Source: Haloimpatiens sp042688525
Lineage (GTDB): Bacteria; Bacillota; Clostridia; Clostridiales; Clostridiaceae
Assembly (NCBI RefSeq): GCF_042688525.2
Contig: NZ_JBHWAB010000001.1
Location: forward strand, 2,542,001-2,606,000
Reading direction: 5' to 3'
Length of the DNA stretch: 64,000 nt
In this document: positions 52,382 through 61,417 of the stretch, piece by piece
Layout: every line of letters starts with the position of its first letter
Numbering within the stretch: the first letter of the stretch is position 1
Notes under the pieces: generated by a model
What the model was told of the DNA's origin: nothing
Seen by the model: the letters and a program-made list of their open reading frames with translations, nothing else
The model's database searches: none
Program-made: the position numbers and the translations under genes

Positions 52382-53974
52382 TCAACAAAATACTGTCACT
52401 ATTTTCTTTGGTTTATCATTAACTTCAATTATGCTTTCATCTGTTTCGCCCATATAATTTTCTGTCTTTCTAAAATCAAATACCAAAAGATGACCTTCAT
52501 CCAATCCATATTGTTCTAAATATTGAGCTAACTGTATTAATCCTCTTTTATGGTATTCTTTTCCTCGCCATATCTTCAGCTCTAGTATATACATTTTCTT
52601 TTCATATGTTATTACGATATCAAATCTTCTTTCTTCTCCACCTTGCACTTCTTTAAATGCAAAACCGACTCCATTTATTATTGGACTTATAAAAGCTAAG
52701 AATAACAGTCTCCCATCTTCTTCTAAAAATGCTTCTCTCTTTTCTGAATACTCATGTTTCATAAACTCTTGAAACTTTATAAGTATTTTTTCTATATTTA
52801 AATTACCATCAGATTTTATAAAATTAGCTTTATAATTATATTTGGACATTATAGAATGTTTATCTTTTCTTATAACCTTAATCATCATATGATTATATAT
52901 AATCTGCTCATATATTCTATTGTTTATTTCACAATTGCCATTTTGTTCTTTTAAAATTCCATACATACTTCCTTTATTTATAACTTCATCTGTTTTTACA
53001 TAAGGTATTTTTGCACCTTCTAAAACTATTGTTTTTACAAAATTATATAACTCCCTATCATTTTCTATATTTTTAATCAAACTATCAAAGTTTGTATTAC
53101 TCTCAGTTAAAAGCTGTTTTACAGCTTTATCCATATATTCTTTTTCCCAATGCAATTCATTTTTAGGCATTATCTTTTCATCTATTATTTTGCAAAGTTT
53201 ACTTACTAAGAAAGGATAACCTGAAGTATAAAAATAAAGTCTTTCTGCAAAATAGTTTTTATCTAATTTTACTTTTTTATTTTCAATGTAATCATCAAGC
53301 ATAGTTTCTATTTCTTCTTTTGAGAAACTCATGTCTATATCAAAATCTGAGGCTATGTTCCAAGGACTATTGTATTTGTGCTCTTCATCACTTCTTATCT
53401 TTATTTTAAGACTTTTAACATCATGAACTCCAGCTAAAATCACACTGTGAAAAGTAATATCTTCTCCTTCATTTCTAAGTAAATATTTGTTTCTAAGCAT
53501 ACCTAAAAAACTTAAAAACAGCTGGTTATTGCTGCTTTTGTCCACTTCATCTATCATTAAAACTACTTTTCTATTAGATTTTATAATAAATTTAGTTATA
53601 ACTCTTGATAAATCATTTAAAGTTTGAACCTTTTCTTTTTCTTCTACTAAAAAACTTGCTAAGTCTTCGTGTCTTAATATCAAGTTTGTACTTACTAATC
53701 CTAAGAATTCCTTTGAAAAAAGTTCTTCTTTTTCGAAAATTAAATCTCCTATACCTTCAAAGCTTATTTTTATAGGCAAATAATTTTCACACTCTTTAAG
53801 TTTTTTGTTTAATAAAAATAATGTAGTAGTTTTACCATATTGTCTTGGTCTATTTATAATGAAATATTCTTCATCTTCTATAAGCTCCATAATATTTTCA
53901 ATTTTGTTTGATATGTCAACCATATAATGTTTATGTGGTATACAAGTCCCCGTTATGTTGAATTTCTTTCTCAT
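52382..53974 (-). CDS. AAA-like ATPase with C-terminal PD-(D/E)XK nuclease-like domain
   Basis: A 530-residue protein: P-loop NRPRQYGKTTTL (GKTT at 47-50), Walker B VVLMIDEVD, and a C-terminal domain with RFDIVITYEKKMYILELKIWRG, the D...ExK core of the PDDEXK_9 type. The pair AAA-ATPase-like plus PDDEXK is a widespread family, often in many copies per genome, with no settled function; defence or mobile-element roles have been suggested. Start is ATG at 53974 after AGAGGTGA; GTG at 53983 overlaps this site. It interrupts the flagellin region and is the only gene here with no flagellar or wall link. Confidence 0.85.
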   Translation of the reverse strand: MRKKFNITGTCIPHKHYMVDISNKIENIMELIEDEEYFIINRPRQYGKTTTLFLLNKKLKECENYLPIKISFEGIGDLIFEKEELFSKEFLGLVSTNLILRHEDLASFLVEEKEKVQTLNDLSRVITKFIIKSNRKVVLMIDEVDKSSNNQLFLSFLGMLRNKYLLRNEGEDITFHSVILAGVHDVKSLKIKIRSDEEHKYNSPWNIASDFDIDMSFSKEEIETMLDDYIENKKVKLDKNYFAERLYFYTSGYPFLVSKLCKIIDEKIMPKNELHWEKEYMDKAVKQLLTESNTNFDSLIKNIENDRELYNFVKTIVLEGAKIPYVKTDEVINKGSMYGILKEQNGNCEINNRIYEQIIYNHMMIKVIRKDKHSIMSKYNYKANFIKSDGNLNIEKILIKFQEFMKHEYSEKREAFLEEDGRLLFLAFISPIINGVGFAFKEVQGGEERRFDIVITYEKKMYILELKIWRGKEYHKRGLIQLAQYLEQYGLDEGHLLVFDFRKTENYMGETDESIIEVNDKPKKIVTVFC

Positions 53975-54042
53975 TTTTCTCACCTCTTCTCATACTTTTC
54001 CTTATGCTTTATTTTACCACATTTTATTTTATTTAAGCACAT

Positions 54043-54073
54043 AAAAAAACTATAGAAGCTAGTTCTATAGTTT
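54043..54073 (-). terminator. Terminator of flagellin 3
   Basis: Perfect 11-bp stem (AAACTATAGAA / TTCTATAGTTT), loop GCTAG, then T7 on the minus strand, 20 bases after the flagellin stop. Confidence 0.9.
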
Positions 54074-54093
54074 GAATTAATAATTAATTGCCT

Positions 54094-55020
54094 TTATAGC
54101 ATTGACTTTAAAAGTTCTATTACTGAGTTTGGTTGTTTGCTAGCTTGAGCAAGCATTGCTTGGGCTACTTGTTGAAGAAGACTGTGTTTTGTATACTTCA
54201 TCATTTCTTTTGCCATATCAGCATCCCTGATTCTACTTTCTGCTGCTGTTAGATTTTCAGCTGCATTATCTAAATTTTCTATGGTGTACTCAAGTCTATT
54301 TTGCATTGCTCCAAGTTCAGATCTATGAGATGATACAGCATTTATAGCATCACTATATATCTTAATAGCTGCTGTTGCATTTTCATGATTTGAAACATCC
54401 AAAGCACACTCTACTTTTTTATCTCCTGAACCACTTGTAACCCCTGTTGTTTTCGTATATTTTGCTGTAACTGAACCATCCTTTGAAGTTACTGTTCCAT
54501 CTTTATTACTTCCACTTATTTTTAAAACTTTAGATCTCATATCTTCTAATTCTACTCCAATAGTTTGTCCTGAATTTGCACCAACTTGAAGCATTATTTT
54601 AGATGAATTTCCAAGTAGATTCTTAGTGTTAAATTCTGTTGTATTACCTATTCTATTTACCTCTGATGTTAATTGATTAATTTCCTCTTGTATTGCATCA
54701 CGTTCTTCTTTTGTATTAGTATCATTAGCTGCCTGAGTTGCAAGTTCTTTTAATCTCTGAAGAATTGAATGTGTTGTATTTAATGAGCCTTCTGCTGTTT
54801 GAATTAGCGAAATCCCATCTTGTGCATTTCTAGAAGCCATATTAAGCCCTCTAATCTGACCTCTCATTCTTTCTGAGATTGCAAGACCTGCAGGATCATC
54901 CGCAGCTCTATTTATTCTGAGCCCTGTTGACAACCTTTCCATAGCTCTTCCTGCCATAGCAGAATGCCACATCATGTTTCTGTAGGCTCTCATTGCATTC
55001 ATGTTATGATTAATGATCAC
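54094..55020 (-). CDS. Flagellin 3, probable major filament protein
   Basis: A 308-residue flagellin with the canonical start (M)IINHNMNAMRAYRN and complete D0/D1 domains (RLSTGLRINRAADDPAGLAISERMRGQIRGLNMASRNAQDGISLIQTAEGSL; C-terminal RIRDADMAKEMMKYTKHSLLQQVAQAMLAQASKQPNSVIELL). The start is GTG at 55020, nine bases after GGGGAGG. The variable centre (about 175-215) is rich in Ser/Thr (DGTVTSKDGSVTAKYTKTT), likely glycan sites given the adjoining glycosylation genes. One cysteine (KVECALDV). Best candidate for the bulk filament because it is closest to the consensus. Confidence 0.93.
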   Translation of the reverse strand: MIINHNMNAMRAYRNMMWHSAMAGRAMERLSTGLRINRAADDPAGLAISERMRGQIRGLNMASRNAQDGISLIQTAEGSLNTTHSILQRLKELATQAANDTNTKEERDAIQEEINQLTSEVNRIGNTTEFNTKNLLGNSSKIMLQVGANSGQTIGVELEDMRSKVLKISGSNKDGTVTSKDGSVTAKYTKTTGVTSGSGDKKVECALDVSNHENATAAIKIYSDAINAVSSHRSELGAMQNRLEYTIENLDNAAENLTAAESRIRDADMAKEMMKYTKHSLLQQVAQAMLAQASKQPNSVIELLKSML

Positions 55021-55045
55021 CCTTAAACGCCTCCCCAAAATTTAG

Positions 55046-55072
55046 ATATCACTAGATAAATTTAATGATTTT
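55046..55072 (-). promoter_or_regulatory. Weak sigma-28-like promoter of flagellin 3
   Basis: Minus strand AAAA (55069-55072), 16-base spacer, GTGATAT (55046-55052): three of four and five of seven matches. Placed 25 bases before the start codon. Confidence 0.45.
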
Positions 55073-55087
55073 TGAATTATAGTTATG

Positions 55088-56232
55088 CTAAAATAAAGTT
55101 TTAAGTTGAGGTAAAACATTAGTATAATCTATTAAATATTCTTGTTTTTGTGTTTTTATTTTTACATAATCATCTAATTTAAAACAATTACTTTTTCCTA
55201 TTTCTATATTAAATTTTTCTAAATTATTAATTGTATACTTAAATAATTCTAAAAAATCTGCATCTAATCCATGATTGGTTGATTTAAAAATAACACCATC
55301 TACTTTATCGTTTGATATTTCATTATATAAACATTTTTCAATGCTTAAACAAAATTTTCTCTTATCAATATTTGTTATTAATGAATCTGTCGTTCCATGA
55401 TAAGAAATTATATTACAATTATTTATAAACTTAGAATATAATTTAGGTAAATATATCAATTCTCTATCATAATCTATTTTTTTAGCTAAATAATCAAATT
55501 CTACAATCAACGATAAATCACCTATTTTGTACTGTATCGCTCTATTTGAATTTAAATATATTGGAAATAACCAAGCTGAATTATCTATTATAAGTGAAAA
55601 TAATTTAGGAGCAAAAGCATTACATAAATATGCTAAATATGCCCCTTGAGAATGACCATATATAAATACCTTTGAAGCATTAAACTCATAATTATTATCA
55701 TATATAATATTCATAACCCTCAATACTGCTCCAATATTATCTATAGCCTGTATTAAACTCATATCATTAAAATTATTATAATTTTCACCTGATAGATCTT
55801 CATTGACAGAAAGCTTTATATTATATTTTGAGCCTATATTTAAAAATTTATTAAAATCCAAATTTCCATTATTATAAATTCGTAATAACTCTTCTTCAGT
55901 AAATATTTGTTTCAATTCTTTATAATCTAAATTTGGATTCTTAATCATCTGAGATTTTTGCATAAACTCCCAACCAAAATAATTACATTGTACTGTTACA
56001 AAATTATATTCATCTGCAATTTTCTCTCTCATTTTTTTATATATGTTAGAATTACTACTTCCACCAAAACCAGCTATAAATAAAAGTATCCCTGTATCTG
56101 AATTTATTCCGTTTTCTGGCTCTGAAAAATATATATCATATTTTCTTTTATTATAATTTTCTTCATCATTACTACACTACTTTCATAAATGCTATTATGA
56201 CCATATTCATTTATGAAATATGATTTTGCCAC
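55088..56232 (-). pseudogene. DUF2920 family alpha/beta-hydrolase-like protein with a one-base frame break
   Basis: The main frame (55088-56032 and further upstream to a stop at 56177) encodes a hydrolase-like protein with GHSQGAYLAYL nucleophile motif and a late TNHGLD His. Upstream of its first ATG the same frame continues to match DUF2920 (YDIYFSEPENGINSDTGILLFIAGFGG). The natural start appears to be GTG at 56232 (MAKSYFINEYGHNSIYES), preceded by AAGGA, in another frame. The span is 1145 bases, one short of a multiple of three, so one base is missing near 56177-56190. DUF2920 genes lie in flagellin glycosylation loci of Campylobacter and Clostridium; function unknown. An internal ATG at 56032 would lose the N-terminal strand. 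Confidence 0.82.
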
Positions 56233-56325
56233 TATATCACATCCTTATTTATACCTTACATCCTAATTAATTGTAATATACATACTTGTGTATGATATTT
56301 TTTGTCTAAAAATTCACTTTTCATA

Positions 56326-57540
56326 TTAAATTAATTCTTGAATTTTCCTCTCCCTAGTACCTTTAATTTTTGCTCCCCTGCTGCAATTTATAAAAGTAAC
56401 CTTTGGATTATCTTCTATTATTGTTTCAATATTTCTCTTAAATTCGAGCATACCTGAGTTTGTATTTAACATTTCACCATTTACTCCTAAGACTCTTCTT
56501 AATATATCAGTACATTCACTGCTCTCATTTTCATCTCCAGCATGAAATTTATTATCTACAAATGCTAAATCCTGACCTGCAAATATAATAGTTTTAGCAC
56601 CACTTTTTACTGCTATATCTAACGCTGCCACTGCTACAGTTTTTCCAGTTTTTATTACAATTTTTCCTTTATTATTTTTATCTTCAGTGTTAAAAAATAT
56701 ATATTTTTCTCCCTTATAACTTTCTACTGCATGCTTTGAAGCTGTACTTAAAAACAATAAAGGTATACCTATTTTTTTATAATCTTTTATCTGTTCATAT
56801 ATTGCCTCACATGGGTCAATAATTGTAATATTATCTGGTTTTATATTATGCTTCATAAGTATATCAATTGTTCTTCCAAGTGCAAATATATAAAATTTAT
56901 CTCTATAATTACTTAAAATCTCTAAACTATCTTCTAGTGAAGGTCCTCCTGATGCTATTACCACAGGTTTATCTTTAAAATTATATTTATTAAAAAATTT
57001 CTCTAATGTAAAACTATTCACCTTTATATTTGATTCATAATTTTGTTTTGCTACTTCTCCAAATCTTTGTATACCTATTTTAGCTAAATCATAAGATTTC
57101 AATATATCTTTAATATTTGAACATTCGTCAGGAAGAATATTTACAGATGGTTTATATATAATCATATCTTCTACTAAATTAATTTTTTTACATAAATTTT
57201 GAAAAAATTTTTCATTATATCCTAAAAATAAATTCACCCTGTTATCCTTCTCAAATTCTTTAAATACAGTAAACTTTTTACATTTATCTATTATTTCACT
57301 ATCTGCATCAAAAGCATATACTTCGCAATCTTTATCCACTTTTTCTAAAAGTACTTTTAAATGATATCCCATCCCTATACCATACAATACTATATTTTTC
57401 TTATGTTCATATATTTTTTTATTAGCTTCAATAAACTTTTGTGCTGCTTTTAAAGGATAATATTTGCTATGTAAATACACTTTATCTACACATACTGTAT
57501 AATTGTTTTCTCTTGTTTTTACAATATCTATACTTCTCAT
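56326..57540 (-). CDS. Maf-family motility accessory factor (MptE-like, flagellin glycosyltransferase candidate)
   Basis: A 404-residue protein of the DUF115/MptE-like family: N-terminal Rossmann-like part (NIVLYGIGMGYHLKVLLEK) and the core PVVIASGGPSLEDSLEIL, TIIDPCEAIYEQI and IIFAGQDLAFVDNKFHAGDENES. Maf proteins are needed to place nonulosonic acids (pseudaminic or legionaminic) on flagellin. It is adjacent to flagellin 3 and the Leg genes, so its donor should be CMP-legionaminic acid or a derivative (inference). AGGAG precedes the ATG. Confidence 0.88.
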   Translation of the reverse strand: MRSIDIVKTRENNYTVCVDKVYLHSKYYPLKAAQKFIEANKKIYEHKKNIVLYGIGMGYHLKVLLEKVDKDCEVYAFDADSEIIDKCKKFTVFKEFEKDNRVNLFLGYNEKFFQNLCKKINLVEDMIIYKPSVNILPDECSNIKDILKSYDLAKIGIQRFGEVAKQNYESNIKVNSFTLEKFFNKYNFKDKPVVIASGGPSLEDSLEILSNYRDKFYIFALGRTIDILMKHNIKPDNITIIDPCEAIYEQIKDYKKIGIPLLFLSTASKHAVESYKGEKYIFFNTEDKNNKGKIVIKTGKTVAVAALDIAVKSGAKTIIFAGQDLAFVDNKFHAGDENESSECTDILRRVLGVNGEMLNTNSGMLEFKRNIETIIEDNPKVTFINCSRGAKIKGTRERKIQELI

Positions 57541-57590
57541 TTTTTAACTCCTAAATATTCCTATATTATTACTATATAATTTTTATTTCT

Positions 57591-58691
57591 TTACTTTACA
57601 TTTGCAATTTTATCACATACTTTTTTTATATCCTTTATTGTTAATCCAACAGAACTTGGTAAATTAATTCCTTTATCATATAATTCATTGGTGATTGTCA
57701 TATCTCCATGAATACAATTTACATATGGAGGCATATTGTGTATCGGCATAAAGAATGGTCTTGATTGTATTCCTTCTTCTTCTAATACTTTAATCAGTTC
57801 ATCCCTAGTAATTGGGAAATCATCTTCTATCAAAATTGAATATAACCAATAAACATTTTTTGCATAATCTTTCTCTGTAGGAATAGTTATACCTTTTACA
57901 CCTTTTAAAATGTTATTATATATATTTGCATGTTCTCTTTTAACTTTTATGTATTTTTCTATATTTTCAAGTTGCGCACACCCCATAGCTGCAAGCAAAT
58001 TAGGCATTCTAAAATTATATCCTATTTCTGGATGGTAAAATGATTTATTTTCATTTACTACCTTAGTTTGAGTAGATAAAAATTTTGCTCTTTCACCATA
58101 CTTTTCATTATTAGTAACAAGCATTCCTCCTGCACCTGTAGTTATAAGTTTATTTCCATTAAAACTAAAACATCCTATATCACCTATAGTCCCTACATAC
58201 TTATCCTTATAAAGCGAACCCAAACTTTCAGTTGCATCTTCAATCACAAATAAATTATATTTTTTAGCTATTTTCATAATTTTATTCATATCAACTGGAT
58301 GCCCATAAATATGTACTGGTATTATAGCCTTAGTTTTTGATGTTATAAGTTGTTCTATTTTATCTGCATCCATAACATAGGTATCTCTACAAGCATCAGC
58401 AAATACCGGTTCTGCCCCTACATACTTAATAGTATTTATGGGAGAAATAAATGTTAAAGAAGATACTATAACTTCATCTTCTTCTCCAATTCCTAATGTT
58501 CTTAGAGCAAGTTCTAATGCTGTAGTTCCATTCATGGTAACAACTGATTTTTTTGCATTAATATATTTTGAAAAATCTTCTTCAAATTTATTTACAAAAC
58601 TTCCTACTGAAGAAACCCAATTTGTATCCAAACACTCTTTAATATATTTCCACTCATTTCCTTTTATTTCTGGTATACATAATGGTATCAT
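57591..58691 (-). CDS. legC: LegC-like PLP aminotransferase (DegT/DnrJ/EryC1 family)
   Basis: A 366-residue sugar aminotransferase. The start MIPLCIPEIKGNEWKYIKECLDTNWVSSVG, the CFSFNGNKLITTGAGGML motif with the PLP lysine (NGNK) and MPIHNMPPY fit the LegC subgroup, which aminates the 4-keto sugar in legionaminic acid synthesis. It lies 52 bases after legB, and both steps are consecutive in the known pathway. Substrate (GDP- or UDP-linked) cannot be read from the sequence; in Campylobacter it is GDP-linked. Confidence 0.88.
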   Translation of the reverse strand: MIPLCIPEIKGNEWKYIKECLDTNWVSSVGSFVNKFEEDFSKYINAKKSVVTMNGTTALELALRTLGIGEEDEVIVSSLTFISPINTIKYVGAEPVFADACRDTYVMDADKIEQLITSKTKAIIPVHIYGHPVDMNKIMKIAKKYNLFVIEDATESLGSLYKDKYVGTIGDIGCFSFNGNKLITTGAGGMLVTNNEKYGERAKFLSTQTKVVNENKSFYHPEIGYNFRMPNLLAAMGCAQLENIEKYIKVKREHANIYNNILKGVKGITIPTEKDYAKNVYWLYSILIEDDFPITRDELIKVLEEEGIQSRPFFMPIHNMPPYVNCIHGDMTITNELYDKGINLPSSVGLTIKDIKKVCDKIANVK

Positions 58692-58743
58692 ACTATTAAC
58701 TCCTATTCTAAAAAATTATAATATACTTTTAAAAAAATTTAAT

Positions 58744-59736
58744 TTATACATTATAAATATCTGTTTTAAAATACTCCATGTTATTTTTTATCCACTCTAT
58801 TGTTTCAATAATACCTTCATCCAAAGTATACTTAGGCATCCACCCTGTTAATTCTTTTATTTTTTTATTATCCGCCCAAAGTCTATTTACTTCACTTTTT
58901 TTAGGTCTTATTCTTTCTTCATCACATAGAATTTCAACATCTTTGCCTATTAATTTTATAATCTTTTTAGTCAAATCTCCTATACTTATTTCATGATTTG
59001 AACCTGCATTAACTACTTGTCCAATAGTTTTGTCACTTTCAGCTGCCTTTATAAAAGCTTCTGCTGTATCTTTAACATAATTAAAATCTCTAGTTGGAGT
59101 TAAACTTCCAAGCTTAATTTGAGTTTTACCTGCAAGTATTTGAGATATTATAGTTGGAATAACTGCTCTTGCTGATTGCCTTGGACCATAAGTATTAAAA
59201 GGTCTCATAGTTGCTACAGGTAATTTAAAACTTCTATAAAAACTTTCAGCTATTTTATCTGCACCAATTTTAGAAGCTGAATATGGCGATTGTCCTTGCA
59301 TTGGATGTTTTTCATCTATAGGCACATATAATGCTGTTCCATAAGTTTCTGAAGTAGATGTATGAACTACCTTTTCTATATTATACTCTCTACAAGCTTC
59401 TAAAACATTTGTAGTACCTTCCACATTAGTTTTAACATACGCCATAGGTGAAAGATATGAATATGGAATAGCAATTAAAGCTGCTAAATGAAATACAATA
59501 TCCTGACCTTTAATCATTCTTTTCATTCCATCATATTCACGAACATCACCTGTGACTACTTTAATATTATCCTTTATATTTTTATCAAAAGTATCAATCC
59601 ATCCCCAATTGTTAAAAGAATTATATTGGACAAGAGCAGTAACTTCTGCTCCAAGTTCAACTAACCTTTCTGTTAAATGACTTCCTATAAAACCTTCTGA
59701 ACCCGTAACTAATACTTTTTTTCCTATAATTTTCAT
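58744..59736 (-). CDS. legB: LegB-like NAD-dependent sugar 4,6-dehydratase
   Basis: A 330-residue extended SDR enzyme: LVTGSEGFIGSHLTERLVELGAEVTAL (NAD site), TSTSETYGTA and YSASKIGADKIAESFYR (catalytic Tyr and Lys), MRPFNTYGPRQSARAVIPT. The pattern matches LegB, which makes the 4-keto-6-deoxy sugar at the start of the legionaminate route. ATGGAGG precedes the ATG. It is followed by legC. Confidence 0.88.
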   Translation of the reverse strand: MKIIGKKVLVTGSEGFIGSHLTERLVELGAEVTALVQYNSFNNWGWIDTFDKNIKDNIKVVTGDVREYDGMKRMIKGQDIVFHLAALIAIPYSYLSPMAYVKTNVEGTTNVLEACREYNIEKVVHTSTSETYGTALYVPIDEKHPMQGQSPYSASKIGADKIAESFYRSFKLPVATMRPFNTYGPRQSARAVIPTIISQILAGKTQIKLGSLTPTRDFNYVKDTAEAFIKAAESDKTIGQVVNAGSNHEISIGDLTKKIIKLIGKDVEILCDEERIRPKKSEVNRLWADNKKIKELTGWMPKYTLDEGIIETIEWIKNNMEYFKTDIYNV

Positions 59737-59769
59737 TTAATAAATTTCCTCCATATTATATAATATTTC

Positions 59770-60441
59770 CTATTTTGTTGCCTCTATAATCCATATCTTA
59801 CTACTATATTTATCATTTCCATAGCTTCTTACTACATAATCTATTTTCATATTTTTAAATCCAATAGAAGTATATATTTGTACTATTTCCTCTTTAGTAA
59901 AAAAATGATGTAAATTACCACTTAGAATTTGTTTATTAACATTTGTGAAAGTATTTTCTTCTATTTTATCTCCAGAACCATATCCATATGTTTCCGTGGA
60001 AAATGTAATAGAAAACATTTTTCCTCCACTATTAAGTAATCTGTAAACTTCTTTTAGTATATTTCTTATTTGTTTTATAGTATTACATTGAAGACATTGT
60101 ATATCTATTATACAATTAAAATATTCATTCTCATAATTAATTTTTTCTACATTTCCAATATTTAAATTTGCTTCCAAATGTTCTTCTTTCAAATATCTCT
60201 TTGCTTTATTTATAGCACTTTTAGAAAAATCTATACCAAATGTATTAAATCCTTCTTTTGCAAGATACCATATATTAGCACCTTGTCCACATCCTAATTC
60301 TAAAATTTTAATTTTATGTCTATTTTCAGCATTATAATAATTTTTAGCTATAAATCGTATCAACTCTTCTGGAGGATATTTTCCCCACCTTCTATTATTA
60401 TGAATCTCTTCCCAATCTAAGTTAGAATTAATTGAACTCAT
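59770..60441 (-). CDS. SAM-dependent methyltransferase in the legionaminate cluster
   Basis: A 223-residue class I methyltransferase: motif I ILELGCGQGANIWYLAKEG near residue 45, acidic end of strand 2 (GIDFSKSAINKAKRYL), and IIDIQCLQCNT. Its start overlaps the end of the ATP-grasp gene, so both are coupled. The substrate is not evident. In view of its place it may methylate the amino acid or acyl group attached to the sugar (inference). AGGAGGAAAAAT-ATG is a good start. Confidence 0.82.
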   Translation of the reverse strand: MSSINSNLDWEEIHNNRRWGKYPPEELIRFIAKNYYNAENRHKIKILELGCGQGANIWYLAKEGFNTFGIDFSKSAINKAKRYLKEEHLEANLNIGNVEKINYENEYFNCIIDIQCLQCNTIKQIRNILKEVYRLLNSGGKMFSITFSTETYGYGSGDKIEENTFTNVNKQILSGNLHHFFTKEEIVQIYTSIGFKNMKIDYVVRSYGNDKYSSKIWIIEATK

Positions 60442-61417
60442 ATTTTTCCTCCTTATTCACACTAATACTCTTTATTGAAATCCCTTTCACAATAATTCTA
60501 TCTAATAAATAGTTATTGAATTGAGGAGTAATTTTCTCATTTTTGTATAACTTAACTATTAATTCAAGAAAATTAATTCCAGCCTCATGAGTAGCTGGAT
60601 ATCCCCCTCCTAATCTTGGGTTAATATCTAATACATATATATTTTTTTTAGTTTCTATAACATCACAATCTAATGGTCCAAAGTGTTTTAATATTTCTGC
60701 AAGTTTTTTTGTTACATCAAATATATTTTTATTAAAAATTGTTCTAGATTTATCTGTTTCACCACTTCTCATAGAAATTTTTTCCTTTATAACTATTCTT
60801 ACAGGAGTATGTTGTAAATTATTAAATATATCTACCCCATATTCAGTTCCTTCAATGTATTCTTGTATTATCATACCATCGCAAAACAATGCTTTAAGTT
60901 TTTTAAAATCATCTACTTTGAATGAATTAGTACTCCCGCTACCATATATAGGTTTAATAAAAACTGGGAAATTTATCTGTTCCTTCTCTAGAGCTGTTTG
61001 AAAAGTTTTAATATTATTAAAAGTCTTAATCACATTAAAATTATTTTTTAATAAAAACTCATTCATAAATAATTTATTATAGCAAATTTCTAATACATCT
61101 CTTGATGAAACTATTATTAATATTCCTTTTTTACGAAATTTTTCTTTATACTTAGAAAGTATATATATTTCTGGATCTATGACTGGAATAATTATTTTTA
61201 TTTTTTTTAATAAACAAATATTCATTAATTTTTTTACATATAATCCTTCATCATTAGTAGGCCTTGGTAATATAAAATATTCATCACATTTACTATATAA
61301 ACCACTAGCAGTATAATCACAATCTGAAACATATATATTTCCAATAAAATTAGATGTATTTCTTAAAAAATCTACTAAATACCCTCTTCTTCCTATATTA
61401 GTTATTAGAACATTCAT
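60428..61417 (-). CDS. ATP-grasp ligase in the legionaminate cluster
   Basis: A 329-residue protein with an N-terminal Rossmann-type domain (MNVLITNIGRRGYLVDFLRNT) and an ATP-grasp fold of the carbamoyl-phosphate synthase large-chain type: FPVFIKPIYGSGSTNSF, MIIQEYIEGTEYGVDIF, and Mg-binding VLDINPRLGGGYPATHEAG. Such enzymes join a carboxylate to an amine through an acyl-phosphate. It overlaps both neighbours, the PLP enzyme upstream and the methyltransferase downstream. It is not a known core Leg enzyme; a role in adding an amino-acyl group to the sugar is likely (inference). Confidence 0.82.
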   Translation of the reverse strand: MNVLITNIGRRGYLVDFLRNTSNFIGNIYVSDCDYTASGLYSKCDEYFILPRPTNDEGLYVKKLMNICLLKKIKIIIPVIDPEIYILSKYKEKFRKKGILIIVSSRDVLEICYNKLFMNEFLLKNNFNVIKTFNNIKTFQTALEKEQINFPVFIKPIYGSGSTNSFKVDDFKKLKALFCDGMIIQEYIEGTEYGVDIFNNLQHTPVRIVIKEKISMRSGETDKSRTIFNKNIFDVTKKLAEILKHFGPLDCDVIETKKNIYVLDINPRLGGGYPATHEAGINFLELIVKLYKNEKITPQFNNYLLDRIIVKGISIKSISVNKEEKYEFN

